Below are positions 9,065-17,100 of a stretch of 26,504 bases of DNA, piece by piece. Under the pieces are notes generated by a model, which saw only the letters and a list, made by a program, of their open reading frames with translations, had not been told where the DNA came from and made no database searches. Source of the stretch: Chrysophaeum taylorii (taxonomy: Eukaryota > Sar > Pelagophyceae > Pelagomonadales > Pelagomonadaceae). How positions within the stretch are numbered: position 1 is the stretch's first letter; each line of letters opens with the position of its first letter. The position numbers and the translations under genes were made by a program. The stretch is taken from assembly GCA_029834535.1 (NCBI GenBank), contig JAQMWT010000235.1, forward strand, positions 1 through 26,504. The letters are read 5' to 3'.

Positions 9065-9168
9065 CAGGAGCTGGAAAAGAACGAAAATGAAAAAAGGGGT
9101 AAGTGAGGTCCTCACACAGGTGCTGGAAAAAGAAAGAAAAGGAAAAAGGGGTAAGTGAGACGCTCACA
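9065..9168 (-). repeat. 52-bp tandem repeat adjoining the 3' LTR
   Basis: Two imperfect 52-base units (9065-9116 and 9117-9168) lie directly inside the 3' LTR. In element orientation each starts TGTGAG, runs through CTCACTTACCCC into a pyrimidine-rich tract, and ends TTCCAGCWCC. The start of each unit mimics the first bases of the LTR. A normal purine-rich primer tract (PPT) would be expected here in element orientation, but purines dominate on the opposite strand instead. Confidence 0.75.
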
Positions 9169-9241
9169 GAGGAGAAGCTTTGAGGAGGACGTCAATAGAG
9201 GCATTGTGGCAAGAAAGAAACAACAGAGATCAGGGCGAAGA

Positions 9242-9592
9242 TCACGAAGTGAGGTAAAGAGCACGAAGCCGGAGGAAGGAAGGAGCTTCCGTACTGCGGG
9301 TGAAAATGTCGCTAAGATTGTGAAGGCGGGGTATTTGTTTGAGATCAATGATGTGGTTGCGATGATATTCGGCGGTACTGTAAAAGCGAATGTCAATATG
9401 GCGGGTGCGCCGTGTGAGACATTGGAGACGGACTTGGGTGACGGTGGTGCTATTATCGACATACACTGGGACCGTGTGACGAGGGAGATCAAAGTCATCA
9501 AAAAGTTTGAGAAGCCAAGAGAGCTCAGCAGTAGCAGCGTAAAGAGCGAGCAATTCAGCTTCAAAAGAAGAGCGAGCAGGTAAGTACTGCGG
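9242..9592 (-). pseudogene. copia RNase H, C-terminal part
   Basis: The frame contains SSFEAELLALYAATAELSWL, VYVDNSTTVTQV and RTRHIDIRFYSTAEYHR, the typical copia RNase H sequence after the catalytic SSxEAE, DN and RxKHI-type motifs, and ends at a stop at 9242. The preceding half of RNase H (SGYSDSSWADD) lies in another frame, so a frameshift falls near 9590. Confidence 0.8.
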
Positions 9593-10153
9593 GAGCAGTA
9601 GGCTATCATAGAGCCAGCAAGGAGAAAACAAAAACCAGTTGTAGAGTGGCGGTCATCAGGGTCGTCGGCCCAGCTGGAGTCGGAATAACCAGAGAGACGA
9701 AGGGTAGAATCGCGACCAAGAATAAGGGCAAGATCCTGAGAACCGTTGAGATAACGCAGAGTGTGGGATAAAGCGTGCCAGTGGGGTTCACCAGGATTGT
9801 GGGAAAAACGCGCACACTGATTGACGGACCAAGTGATATCAGGGCGAGTCATGATGGAGATGAAGAGGACACAGCCAACAATACGGCGAAAAGGGATGCG
9901 TGCCATGAAAATGTGATCTGGAGAACCAGGAGTAGGACAATCAGCCGCAGAAAGATGAAGACAATCAGCCGCAGAAAGACGAAGACCTTTGGGAGCAGGA
10001 GTGAGTTCGGGTTTACTGTTGATGAAGCGATGTTCGGTAAGGATTTCACGGATAGCATGGGATTGGTCAAGAGTGAGGGTTCTCCGAGGGCGATCACGCG
10101 TAATGCGAAGACCAACGTAAGAGGTGAGATCAAGTTCATTGACGTCAGTGAAA
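9593..10153 (-). pseudogene. copia RT connection and RNase H, N-terminal part
   Basis: The frame contains FTDVNELDLTSYVGLRI (first copy of the duplicated segment), GCVLFISIMTRPDITWSVN, HWHALSHTLRYLNGS and SGYSDSSWADDPDDRHSTTG, the usual copia series from the RT thumb into RNase H. A 24-bp tandem repeat near 9936-9985 adds a second LSAADC. It is separated from RT by the 103-bp duplication and from the rest of RNase H by a frameshift. Confidence 0.8.
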
Positions 10154-10256
10154 GATAGCATGGGATTGGTCAAGAGTGAGGGTTCTCCGAGGGCGATCAC
10201 GCGTAATGCGAAGACCAACGTAAGAGGTGAGATCAAGTTCATTGACGTCAGTGAAA
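10051..10256. repeat. 103-bp tandem duplication inside RT
   Basis: The segment GATAGCATGGGATTGG...GACGTCAGTGAAA at 10051-10153 is repeated at 10154-10256 with no difference seen. Because 103 is not a multiple of three, the duplication shifts the reading frame and truncates RT. Identical copies suggest it is very recent, or an assembly artefact. Confidence 0.9.
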
Positions 10257-11655
10257 GCGCGGAAACGGAGGAAAAAGGCTTGGTAATGGCCAATGCAATG
10301 ACGAGGGTGCGCCACAAGAAGATCATCAACGACCAGAACGAGACGTAGAACAACGGTAGAATTGAGCACGAGCTTGTAATGGCAAGTGTCACCAGATCCG
10401 CGGACGAAGCCACACTCATTGAGAAGGAAGCGTTCCAAATAAAGCCACCAATTGCGACAAGCTTGTTTGCAACCATACCAAGAGCGACGGAGCTTGTAAA
10501 CGATTTTGGAACCATCGGTGGGTTGGCGAGGAGCATAGCCTTCGGGTGGCCAGACATAGATGTCTTCGTCAATGGGAGCTTGAATAAAAGCGGAGCTGAC
10601 ATCCAACTTGTGCAAATCCCAGTCATGAACAGCGACAAAGGTTAGAAAGAAACGGATCGTGACGATGTTGGCAACCGGTGAGTAGGTGTCATGATAATCA
10701 ATGCCGTGAACCTGGGTGTAACCGCGGACGACGAGGCGAGCCTTGTACGATTTGAAGCGGCCAGAGTCATACTTCTTGCGGAGGATCCACTTGAGGGTAC
10801 AAATGTTGCCAGAAAAAGTCGAAGGAAGGCGAACAACATCCCAGCAACCAAGCTGACCAAGGGAGCTATATTCTTTAGCGATGGCTTGCAACCAGCCAGG
10901 ACGCTCAGGATTGGTCGGAGCTAAAGCTTCACGTAAATGGGTGGAAGTAATAGTAGTTTCGTCAATGTCTGAATACTGAGAGATTTCTTCGGAAGCAGAG
11001 TAATAAACGTGTGCATGGGGATCAACAAGGGTGTTAGCTAAACAAAGGGGAAGGAAGACATAATGAACTAACAAACGAAAGCTAACAGAAGAGACATACA
11101 AAGAGTTACAGGAGGAAACAGAAGCGACAGAGGAAACAGAATCGACATTGTGACAGGATAAAACAGAAGCGCCCGTATAAAAGTTTGTTGGTTGTTGTAA
11201 CGCGCGTTGGTCGACTTTGCGCGGTCGGCCCCGTCTGGCGCGACGTAATGGTGCACGTTTCGTATTGTCCGGTAACAGTGTATTCAGTGACGGTTGAGTT
11301 GTTTCAGGGGTGATCAGTCCCGATAAGGCCGGCTCCGGAGCATCAAAAACAGAAGACAAGGGGGCCACGGCGGAAGATAAACGAGGGTCGTAATAAATTA
11401 AGTCAGGAAAACGAGAGTCCACTAGAGACGGAGGAAGGGGTTGAGAGGACAGTGACTTACGCAGAGCGAAATTTTCGTCAAAAACAACATCAATCGAGGT
11501 GTGGATGACAGGACCTGTGGGGCGTTGAAGCAATATGCGATATCCAGGGCCTGCAGAGGGGTACCCAATGAAGATACCGGTTATAGCTTTGGTAGGCCAT
11601 TTGTCGCCAGTGAGAATTGCAGCTGGACAGCCCCAAACACGAAGAAAATCAACAC
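10154..11655 (-). pseudogene. copia reverse transcriptase (with integrase C-terminal region)
   Basis: Starts in the integrase tail (DFLRVWGCPAA, the usual HLRVFGC-type motif) and runs through PERPGWLQAIAKEY, LKWILRKKYDSG, YKARLVVRGYTQ, GIDYHDTYSPVA, LHKLDVSSAFIQAPI, WYGCKQACRNWW to LVLVVDDLLVA (catalytic DD) and DLTSYVGLRI. These are the conserved copia RT blocks in order. The region between about 11150 and 11500 is Ser/Val-rich, as is common for the variable spacer before RT. The frame ends at the 103-bp duplication. Confidence 0.88.
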
Positions 11656-12237
11656 GGGGAGAGTTTCATGTAGCATTTCATATGGCGTCATATATCCAGG
11701 ATTAGAGGCATTTGGCATACGCTCAGAGATGAAGTCAGCCGTTTCCATGGCCCAACGCCAAAAATCAGGTGGACGGTGCGCATGTACCAAAAGAGTGCGA
11801 GTAATATCAGCAGTTGCGCGATGAGAGCGTTCCACAACACCGGAAAAAGCGTGAGCCTGTGAAGTTTTGGACTGAGCTGCAGGAGCGCGTTTGAGAGCGA
11901 TGTTGTTGCCCAGACAGAATGTTTCGAATTGGCCCATAAGAGAGCGGTCACGATCGGTGTAGATGAGGGCAATGCGATATCCGAATGGGCGAACCACGGT
12001 AGACAGAATAAGTTCGAGTTGACGAGCGTTCGTAAGGGCATCGTGTCGTGGAGCAAAGTAACGCGTGCGGCGGCGCGTATGATCATCGACAAACGTGAGG
12101 ATCGCGCGATCTTGATATATGAAGGATGGGACGCCTGCAAACATGAGATCGGCGTGGATAATAAGGTAGGGCGCAACGGCACGTGGACGAGACAAAGGCT
12201 CGGAGGAAGGAGACGAAGTGGAAGCGGAAGCATGGCT
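11656..12237 (-). pseudogene. copia integrase catalytic core
   Basis: The frame shows the DDE residues: HADLMFAG (first D), ALIYTDRDRSLMGQFETF (second D) and SGVVERSHRATADITRTLL (E). Then come DFWRWAMETADFISERMPN and TPYEMLHETLP, classic copia integrase sequence. The frame opens at 12237 and breaks near 11655, after which the protein continues in another frame. It would act on linear cDNA ends in the nucleus if expressed. Confidence 0.85.
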
Positions 12238-13250
12238 TTACGTTGGCCAACATGCGCAGCATGCATTTTACCGAGAGCACAAGCAGGACAAAAGAAAGAG
12301 ACGCGGAGCTCGGGAAAAGCGGTGCGCCAACAGCAAGAGAAGACAAACGCCGAAGATAGGGGACTATAATGACCAAGACGAGCATGCCAAAGGTCGAAGG
12401 TAAGTTGAGTGCGTTGAGACACAGCGGGAAACGCACAAGGGTCATGGACACGGGGGCAAGAAGAAAATGCCACAAAAGGTGAAACGAAGTCCGCGTAGGG
12501 CGCAGCGGTCGTATTGCCGATCCAACAGACGATCAAAAGAAGACCACAGCGACGAAGCAGGGGAATAACGTGATGCGTTTGGCGGTGACGTAAAATACGT
12601 TGCGGATGAGCAGGGCCAACGGCCTGAATGGTGTGGCAATCGTAACCAACTTGCTCAAGGGCATGATCCGAAAGAATCCGTTTGTCACCAAGGCCAGGAG
12701 AGATGAGGGTATGCGGGAACGCGACATGGATACCATGAGGGGCGGAAAGAGTGGGTGCAGGAGAAGGAAGACCACGATTGTCAAGAGGACCAATTGAAGG
12801 AAACGTTAAGTGGGCAGTGCCGGAACCGGAAACCAAGCCAGTGCCGAGTGCAGAAGTGATGGAGTGATGCTGAGTATTGTCAAGGTCAGTGAAACCAGAG
12901 GCAGAGTTAAAAAGATTGACGTTTGCGCCGGTATCATAGACAACGAGACGAAGGTTGGTGCTGTGAAGGTAGTCGCGCTCACAAGCGGTGAGCAGAGCGG
13001 TAAGGGCATTGGTGGAGGAAAGGACTTGGTGAATGGAGGGGGATATGGAGAGAAGATGGAAATTGAAAGACGGGTAGGTGGGTGCAGAAAGGGGTGGGTC
13101 AGGAAGGGTGACAGCGGTGGAAGGCGGGACAGAGGGTGTGGTGGAGGGTGGCAACGCAAGGAGCGGTGGAGAGGATTGAGATGGAGGCAAGAGTGGAATG
13201 GGGGCGGAAAGATAGTTTTGGTAGAAGGGTGGATGGGGCCTAGGTGGGTA
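12230..13250 (-). pseudogene. copia protease and integrase zinc-binding region
   Basis: This is in the same frame as gag, directly after its stop codon. LVVYDTGANVNLFN holds the retropepsin DTGA active site. LTFDLWHARLGHYSP with FFCPACALGKMHAA is the HHCC zinc finger of the GAG-pre-integrase domain. A Pro/Ser-rich linker lies at the start. The frame must change near 12230 to reach the integrase core. Confidence 0.85.
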
Positions 13251-14207
13251 TTAGAGATTTGACCGACGTGGGTATTGATATTGATGCCGAGGGCGGGCGG
13301 TGGCTTGTGAGAGCAAATAGCGCTGGCGCTTATGACAATCTTTCTGGTGATGGCCAGGAATACCACAAAAGTGACAAAGATCAGTATGGCGTGGGCGCTT
13401 GCGATGGAAACCACGTGAAGATGAAGGTCGGTTACGGAAAGATGATCGAAAAGTTGGGCGAGGGCTAGAACGTTGTTGAGAGCGCAAAGCATTGAAGCGA
13501 TGAAGGTATTTATCAGAAGGATGGTTGGGACGACCGTAAAAGTTGGAACGTTCACGATGACGGGGACTTTCACGGAACGTAGCATGGACATGCGCAGACT
13601 TGGTCTGAAGATAATCAAAAACTTTACTGTGGAGGCGATCAACGAAACCATCATATGTGCGCAGTTTAGGATCAAGTGCAATGAGATCCTTAGACAAGAG
13701 CGAGTCGGGGATTTTCGTCTGAAGCAATTGCAATGCAAGTGTGTCAGGGAAATCTTGATGATGCCGAGCAACTTGAACACCAGTGATGAACTTGTTAAGA
13801 AAAGACTCAAGTTCATCGATATTGTTGCACACCAAGGAATGCAGTGAAGCAATTGCAGACTGAGCGACACGATCTCCATGGCCCATGTAAACATAAGTAA
13901 TGCGCTTGTAAAGCCGCGTGAAGTTCATATCGCGGTTTTCGCGGATATCCGCACGATCAGTATCATGCATTGGTAGCGCCATGAAGAGTGCACTGTACCA
14001 GCGTTGCTGCTTGAGACCAAATTCTTCTTCAGAGCAGCCAGAGTCGGAAATGCTAGTCCAAGTGTCAGTGGTCAAGATAATGCGATTACCGGTGGAAATG
14101 ATCATGTTTTCCAGGCGCCGGGTCCATTGGTGAAAAAGATGTCGCTCACCACTGAAGGCATCGAGTTTTTGCGAAAGCTTGCTATCTTTAATTTCGATCG
14201 AGGACAT
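13251..14207 (-). CDS. copia Gag
   Basis: 318 codons from an ATG at 14207 (an earlier GTG at 14231 is in frame but less likely). The N-terminal part, with SQKLDAFSGERHLFHQWTRRLEN, resembles UBN2/retrotransposon Gag sequences. The C-terminal part is Arg-rich and carries a zinc knuckle, CHFCGIPGHHQKDC (C-X2-C-X4-H-X4-C), for RNA binding. A single TAA (13251-13253) separates it from the protease frame, which is otherwise continuous. Gag would form the virus-like particle in the cytoplasm. Confidence 0.85.
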   Translation of the reverse strand: MSSIEIKDSKLSQKLDAFSGERHLFHQWTRRLENMIISTGNRIILTTDTWTSISDSGCSEEEFGLKQQRWYSALFMALPMHDTDRADIRENRDMNFTRLYKRITYVYMGHGDRVAQSAIASLHSLVCNNIDELESFLNKFITGVQVARHHQDFPDTLALQLLQTKIPDSLLSKDLIALDPKLRTYDGFVDRLHSKVFDYLQTKSAHVHATFRESPRHRERSNFYGRPNHPSDKYLHRFNALRSQQRSSPRPTFRSSFRNRPSSSRGFHRKRPRHTDLCHFCGIPGHHQKDCHKRQRYLLSQATARPRHQYQYPRRSNL

Positions 14208-14290
14208 GATAAACGATAACGAACCGAACACGTAGCAATGAACTGAAGCCGATGAGGTGTCGCCACGAAGTCAAGCAGAGGCTCAACCGC

Positions 14291-14308
14291 GGTGAACACC
14301 TGGTACCA
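14291..14308 (-). promoter_or_regulatory. copia primer-binding site candidate
   Basis: Immediately next to the 5' LTR, in element orientation, is TGGTACCAGGTGTTCACC. It starts with TGG, as expected for pairing with the CCA end of a tRNA. The matching tRNA end would be GGTGAACACCTGGTACCA. I could not assign the tRNA; only the first five bases match the common initiator-Met PBS. Confidence 0.6.
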
Positions 14309-14404
14309 TGTTACGACTGGAATGAGGCGTTAGACTAGCGATAAGAGAAAGACGTATGGATACTGGATACGTGGTGCAGGGGTAAGTGTCATAGCTTCCT
14401 CACA
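14309..14404 (-). repeat. copia LTR (5' LTR of the element)
   Basis: Identical to 8969-9064. It is followed on plus by TGTTT (14405-14409), the second copy of the target duplication. Confidence 0.92.
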
Positions 14405-14544
14405 TGTTTGTTTGTCTGTTTGTCTGTTTGTCTTTAAATGTCGACTGCTAAGAGGGGGGTGTGTGTGGGGAGCATGAAGGATGTGGGTGGGTTTGTGGGG
14501 TATGAGGGATGTGCCTGACGGGCGGAGATAAGTACGCGGGACCT

Positions 14545-15160
14545 AGTCGGGGTCATCGCCGAGGCGTGGGGCAGGCGAAGAGAGGACGGGCCCCGCCCGT
14601 AGGTCGTACGCATGCTGCCGCCGGACGTATGTGCGACGAAGGGTGACGTCCTGCTGGGATCGGGCGGCCTGGGTGGGGTTCCCCGAGGCGGCGACATGGG
14701 TGAGGGCGGTGAGGGCACAGCGAGCCCGGCCTAATGCGTTGGCGATCCCCCACTCACGGTAGATGCGGCGAGTTTGGGCCGCCTTTGCCTCTGTGAAGTG
14801 GGCGCAACCGCCTGCCACCCAGGTTCGCAGCGATGCGCTCTGCGCATGTTTGGGCGAGAGCGTGGCACGCCGCGCTGGCCTCACCGAAGGCACCAAAGAC
14901 GAGGCCGGCGACGGTGCCGTAGCTACGTAACCGCTGTTCGACAGGGCCCAAGAAGCCAGGCGGTGGTGCTGTACCCGGCTGGGGGATGATGGCGTCGATG
15001 CCGCGGGCGTGAGCGAGGTATTCGGAGTGAACTTGCGCTGCGCGCCGATCGACAGGCGACGGGTGGGAGGGATGGAGGGCGTGGGCGGTGTACAACGAAC
15101 CCCAAGCGAGGGTTTTGATGTCGTAGAGTTGCTCCTTGTTGTTGAGCGTGGTGAGTTTGT
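14545..15160 (-). pseudogene. Unidentified coding fragment inside Helitron-like copy 3
   Basis: I do not recognise the family with confidence. Two frames seem to belong together. From about 15150 to 14825: NKEQLYDIKTLAWGSLYTAH, HSEYLAHARGIDAII, GPVEQRLRSYGTVAGLVFG, AFGEASAACHALAQT. Then, after a frameshift near 14820: HFTEAKAAQTRRIYREWGIA, ARCALTALTHVA. Composition is protein-like, unlike the noise frames elsewhere. I have a weak impression of similarity to a conserved segment downstream of RT in some algal and invertebrate retroelements. It could be captured host or retroelement sequence. Confidence 0.45.
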
Positions 15161-15204
15161 CCCCCGATTTAGGGTAAGTATCAGGTAGGCGCGCGAGGCA
15201 GGCA

Positions 15205-15765
15205 TTGATCCTCCAAGCCGTCTACGGCGACCTCGCAGACTATTTTCACGACCCGCGGCGGCTCTTTCGGCGCGCCATTCTCACGCCCCGTCGAAACGAT
15301 GTTGTCGATGCTGACAACGCGCGCATGACCACGGCCTTTTTTTCCCGGAGACGAGGCGTCGGAGTTCTTTTCTGCCGACTAGGTTGGGTCGGAAGACGAC
15401 GCCTCGCTCTCAAGAGTCGAGTTTTGAACTCCCTGACAACCAACGGCATGCTGACTTTGATCGCGAGCTTAAAGTCTTCGCAACCTCGACCCGTCGCTCG
15501 GCCACTGCAACGGTACCAGATACATGATCGATCGTGTCGTTGTCACCGAGGCTCCTCCAACCTGTATCCCTTAAGGCCCGCCGACGCCAAACGATCACCA
15601 AGAGCCAGGGCCTGACGCCCCGCGAGGTCGGCGTCCTCTTGGCGAAGCCCGTCTACTGCCACGTCCTGCTCTACGTGGCTCTCTGTCGATCGGCAACCCC
15701 GAGGATATCCTCTTCTGGGTCGACGACTCCACCCTACCCCACACGTGCTGCGCAATATCGATAAG
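15205..15765 (+). pseudogene. Pif1-type helicase C-terminal fragment, copy 3
   Basis: Nearly the same as copy 1: YGDLADYFHDPRR, AILTPRRNDVVDADNARMT, later ITKSQGLTPREVGVLL and LYVAL. In a second frame, LRNLDPSLGHCNGTRYMID followed by VVVTEA matches the Helitron/Pif1 LLRNLDP..LCNGTRL segment, which identifies the family well. At least two frameshifts interrupt it and the N-terminal motor motifs are absent. Confidence 0.7.
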
Positions 15766-15789
15766 ACCCCTCCCGGCGTCTACAGCACT

Positions 15790-16205
15790 ATAGGTTAACT
15801 TACTGGGACCAGGTGAACTTACAGGAACCAGGTGAACTTACTGGAACCAGGTGAACTTACTGGAACCAGGTGAACTTACTGGGGTTAGAGATTGGGACTA
15901 GGTGAACTTAGTGACCAGGTGAACTTACTGAGACCAAGTGTGAACTTACTGGGGCTTTTAGAGTAAACTCAAAGCTTAGCGGCGTGTGCGGATCAAAGCA
16001 GCTTAGATTGGCGGGGGTGAGAGCGACGAGCTCAAAGGAGAGTGGGTGTGGGTTTACGCCGAACTTACTGGGGTTAGAGATTGGGTTTACGCCGAATTTG
16101 CTGGGGTTAGAGATTGGGACAAGGTGAACTTACTGGGACCAGGTGAACTTACTGGGGTTGGAGATTGGGACTAGGTGAACTTACTGGCCTGCACTTGTAT
16201 TCGAT
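15790..16205 (+). repeat. Array of GTGAACTTACTGG repeats, copy 3
   Basis: Contains four consecutive CCAGGTGAACTTACWGGAA-type units, then GGGGTTAGAGATTGGGACTAGGTGAAC variants and the embedded GAGTAAACTCAAAGCTTAGCGGCGTGTGCGGATCAAAG piece. It is more expanded than in copies 1 and 2. Confidence 0.85.
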
Positions 16206-16346
16206 TAAGAAGGGCTAACGCTTGGGCTGTTGATGGGGGCTATCCGTTTATTAATAAGTGCGTTGCGAATGACGTGACGTCGGGCAAATGCTGGGGGTTG
16301 TAATGAATGCGATGAGGGTTTTGCGAAGGTGTTGGAAGTAGGTTTG
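16206..16346. other. Spacer between Helitron-like copy 3 and the gypsy element
   Basis: About 140 bases with no repeat or gene that I recognise. The TGACGTGACGTC string near 16271 is CRE-like in sequence, but nothing supports a role. Confidence 0.3.
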
Positions 16347-16489
16347 TGTGGCGGCAACTCCTGACCGCTAAGGCTTACCCCCCCTCTCTCGAGGCTTGAT
16401 ACCCGTTCAACGGGACACCTTTCCCGATCTTTTTAGTGACATCATATCTCTCTTTTGTGAGAAGCACTCTTAATGTATTCTTGTAGTTT
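16347..16489 (+). repeat. gypsy 5' LTR (start fixed, end uncertain)
   Basis: 16347-16489 aligns with the 3' LTR at 26362-26504 with a handful of substitutions and single-base indels (for example CTCGAGGCTTGATACCC versus CTCGGGGCCTGATACTC). The true end lies somewhere beyond 16489; I found no unambiguous CA-TGG junction with a primer-binding site. The small divergence between LTRs suggests an insertion older than the copia one. Confidence 0.85.
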
Positions 16490-17100
16490 CCTTGCTATCA
16501 TATTCCATCTCTCCATCTTGTTGAGAGGCTTGGTGAGCGTGAGCAAGGTGTGTGGCGAGCATATCCGACCCCGCGTCCGTGTTTACCTCGTTCAGTGAGG
16601 TCTAGGACGAGTCGGTGAGTACCCCCTTTGTCACCCGGGGATCGGGAAGGTTTTTTCTGCGCCGCCATACGTGGTGGAGTACACGAGATCGTGCGACTAC
16701 ATCGGTCGCCGACAAGCGAGTGCTGCCGTACGTGTTGTATTACGAGGTCCGGATTTGCACGTGCGCCCTGATCAAGCACACGGAGTTCCATTGGACCGGT
16801 TTGCGTTGAGAATATACGCGAACGTTGTTTGTGTTCGTACGATTCGAGTGACGACGAACACGCGTGCGAGTTGGAAATCGCAGCGCATTCTCCCGGGAAT
16901 TGATTTTGGTATAGCTGAACGGTGGAAGCTGTTTAGCGAGTGGGATCGCTACCCACGGGCATTTTTGAATTGCCAGCGGATTGGAATTCCGTGAGTGCTG
17001 TTTTTACAGCGACAGATAGCGTTGTTGGAATCAACGTGAATTACTTCGAGTGATCGGATCCGGACGTGTTTCGAGATTCTTGATCGATATTTGATACAGT
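16490..17100 (+). promoter_or_regulatory. gypsy LTR remainder and 5' leader
   Basis: This holds the rest of the 5' LTR, the primer-binding site and the untranslated leader before the ATG at 17101. Candidate TGG-initial sites (for example TGGTGAGCGTGAGC near 16531 and TGGTATAGCTGAAC near 16908) exist but none is convincing. No conserved protein is seen in the short frames here. Confidence 0.4.

Larger units (their letters stand above)
8969..14404 (-). mobile_element. Ty1/copia LTR retrotransposon (5436 bp)
   Basis: A complete insertion is bounded by identical 96-bp direct repeats (8969-9064 and 14309-14404) that begin TG and end CA, with 5-bp target duplications TGTTT outside. Domains on the minus strand run gag, protease, integrase, reverse transcriptase, RNase H, the order that defines the copia superfamily. 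Identical LTRs imply recent insertion, yet pol is interrupted by several frameshifts and a 103-bp tandem duplication, so it is a defective copy or the sequence contains errors. LTRs of 96 bp are short for copia. Confidence 0.92.
14410..16205 (+). mobile_element. Helitron-like element, copy 3, main part
   Basis: Continuation of the copy that starts at 8943. It has a GTTTGTCTG repeat; CGACTGCTAAGAGG with GGTGTGTGTGGGGAGCATG (shared with copy 2); a 680-bp segment with a minus-strand coding fragment that copies 1 and 2 lack; the CGATTTAGGGTAAGTATCAGGTAGG block near 15166; a helicase fragment; and the short-repeat array ending GGCCTGCACTTGTA near 16200. It is the longest of the three copies. The exact 3' end is not determined. 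Confidence 0.55.

Noticed and set aside
9155..13847. Plus-strand open frames across the copia element
   Set aside because: They are antisense to recognisable gag, protease, integrase, RT and RNase H sequence and contain no domain of their own.
16271..16282. CRE-like TGACGTGACGTC
   Set aside because: A single short match without supporting context.
16490..17100. A primer-binding site for the gypsy element
   Set aside because: Several TGG-initial strings occur, but none follows a clear CA LTR end and none matches a tRNA end that I can name.
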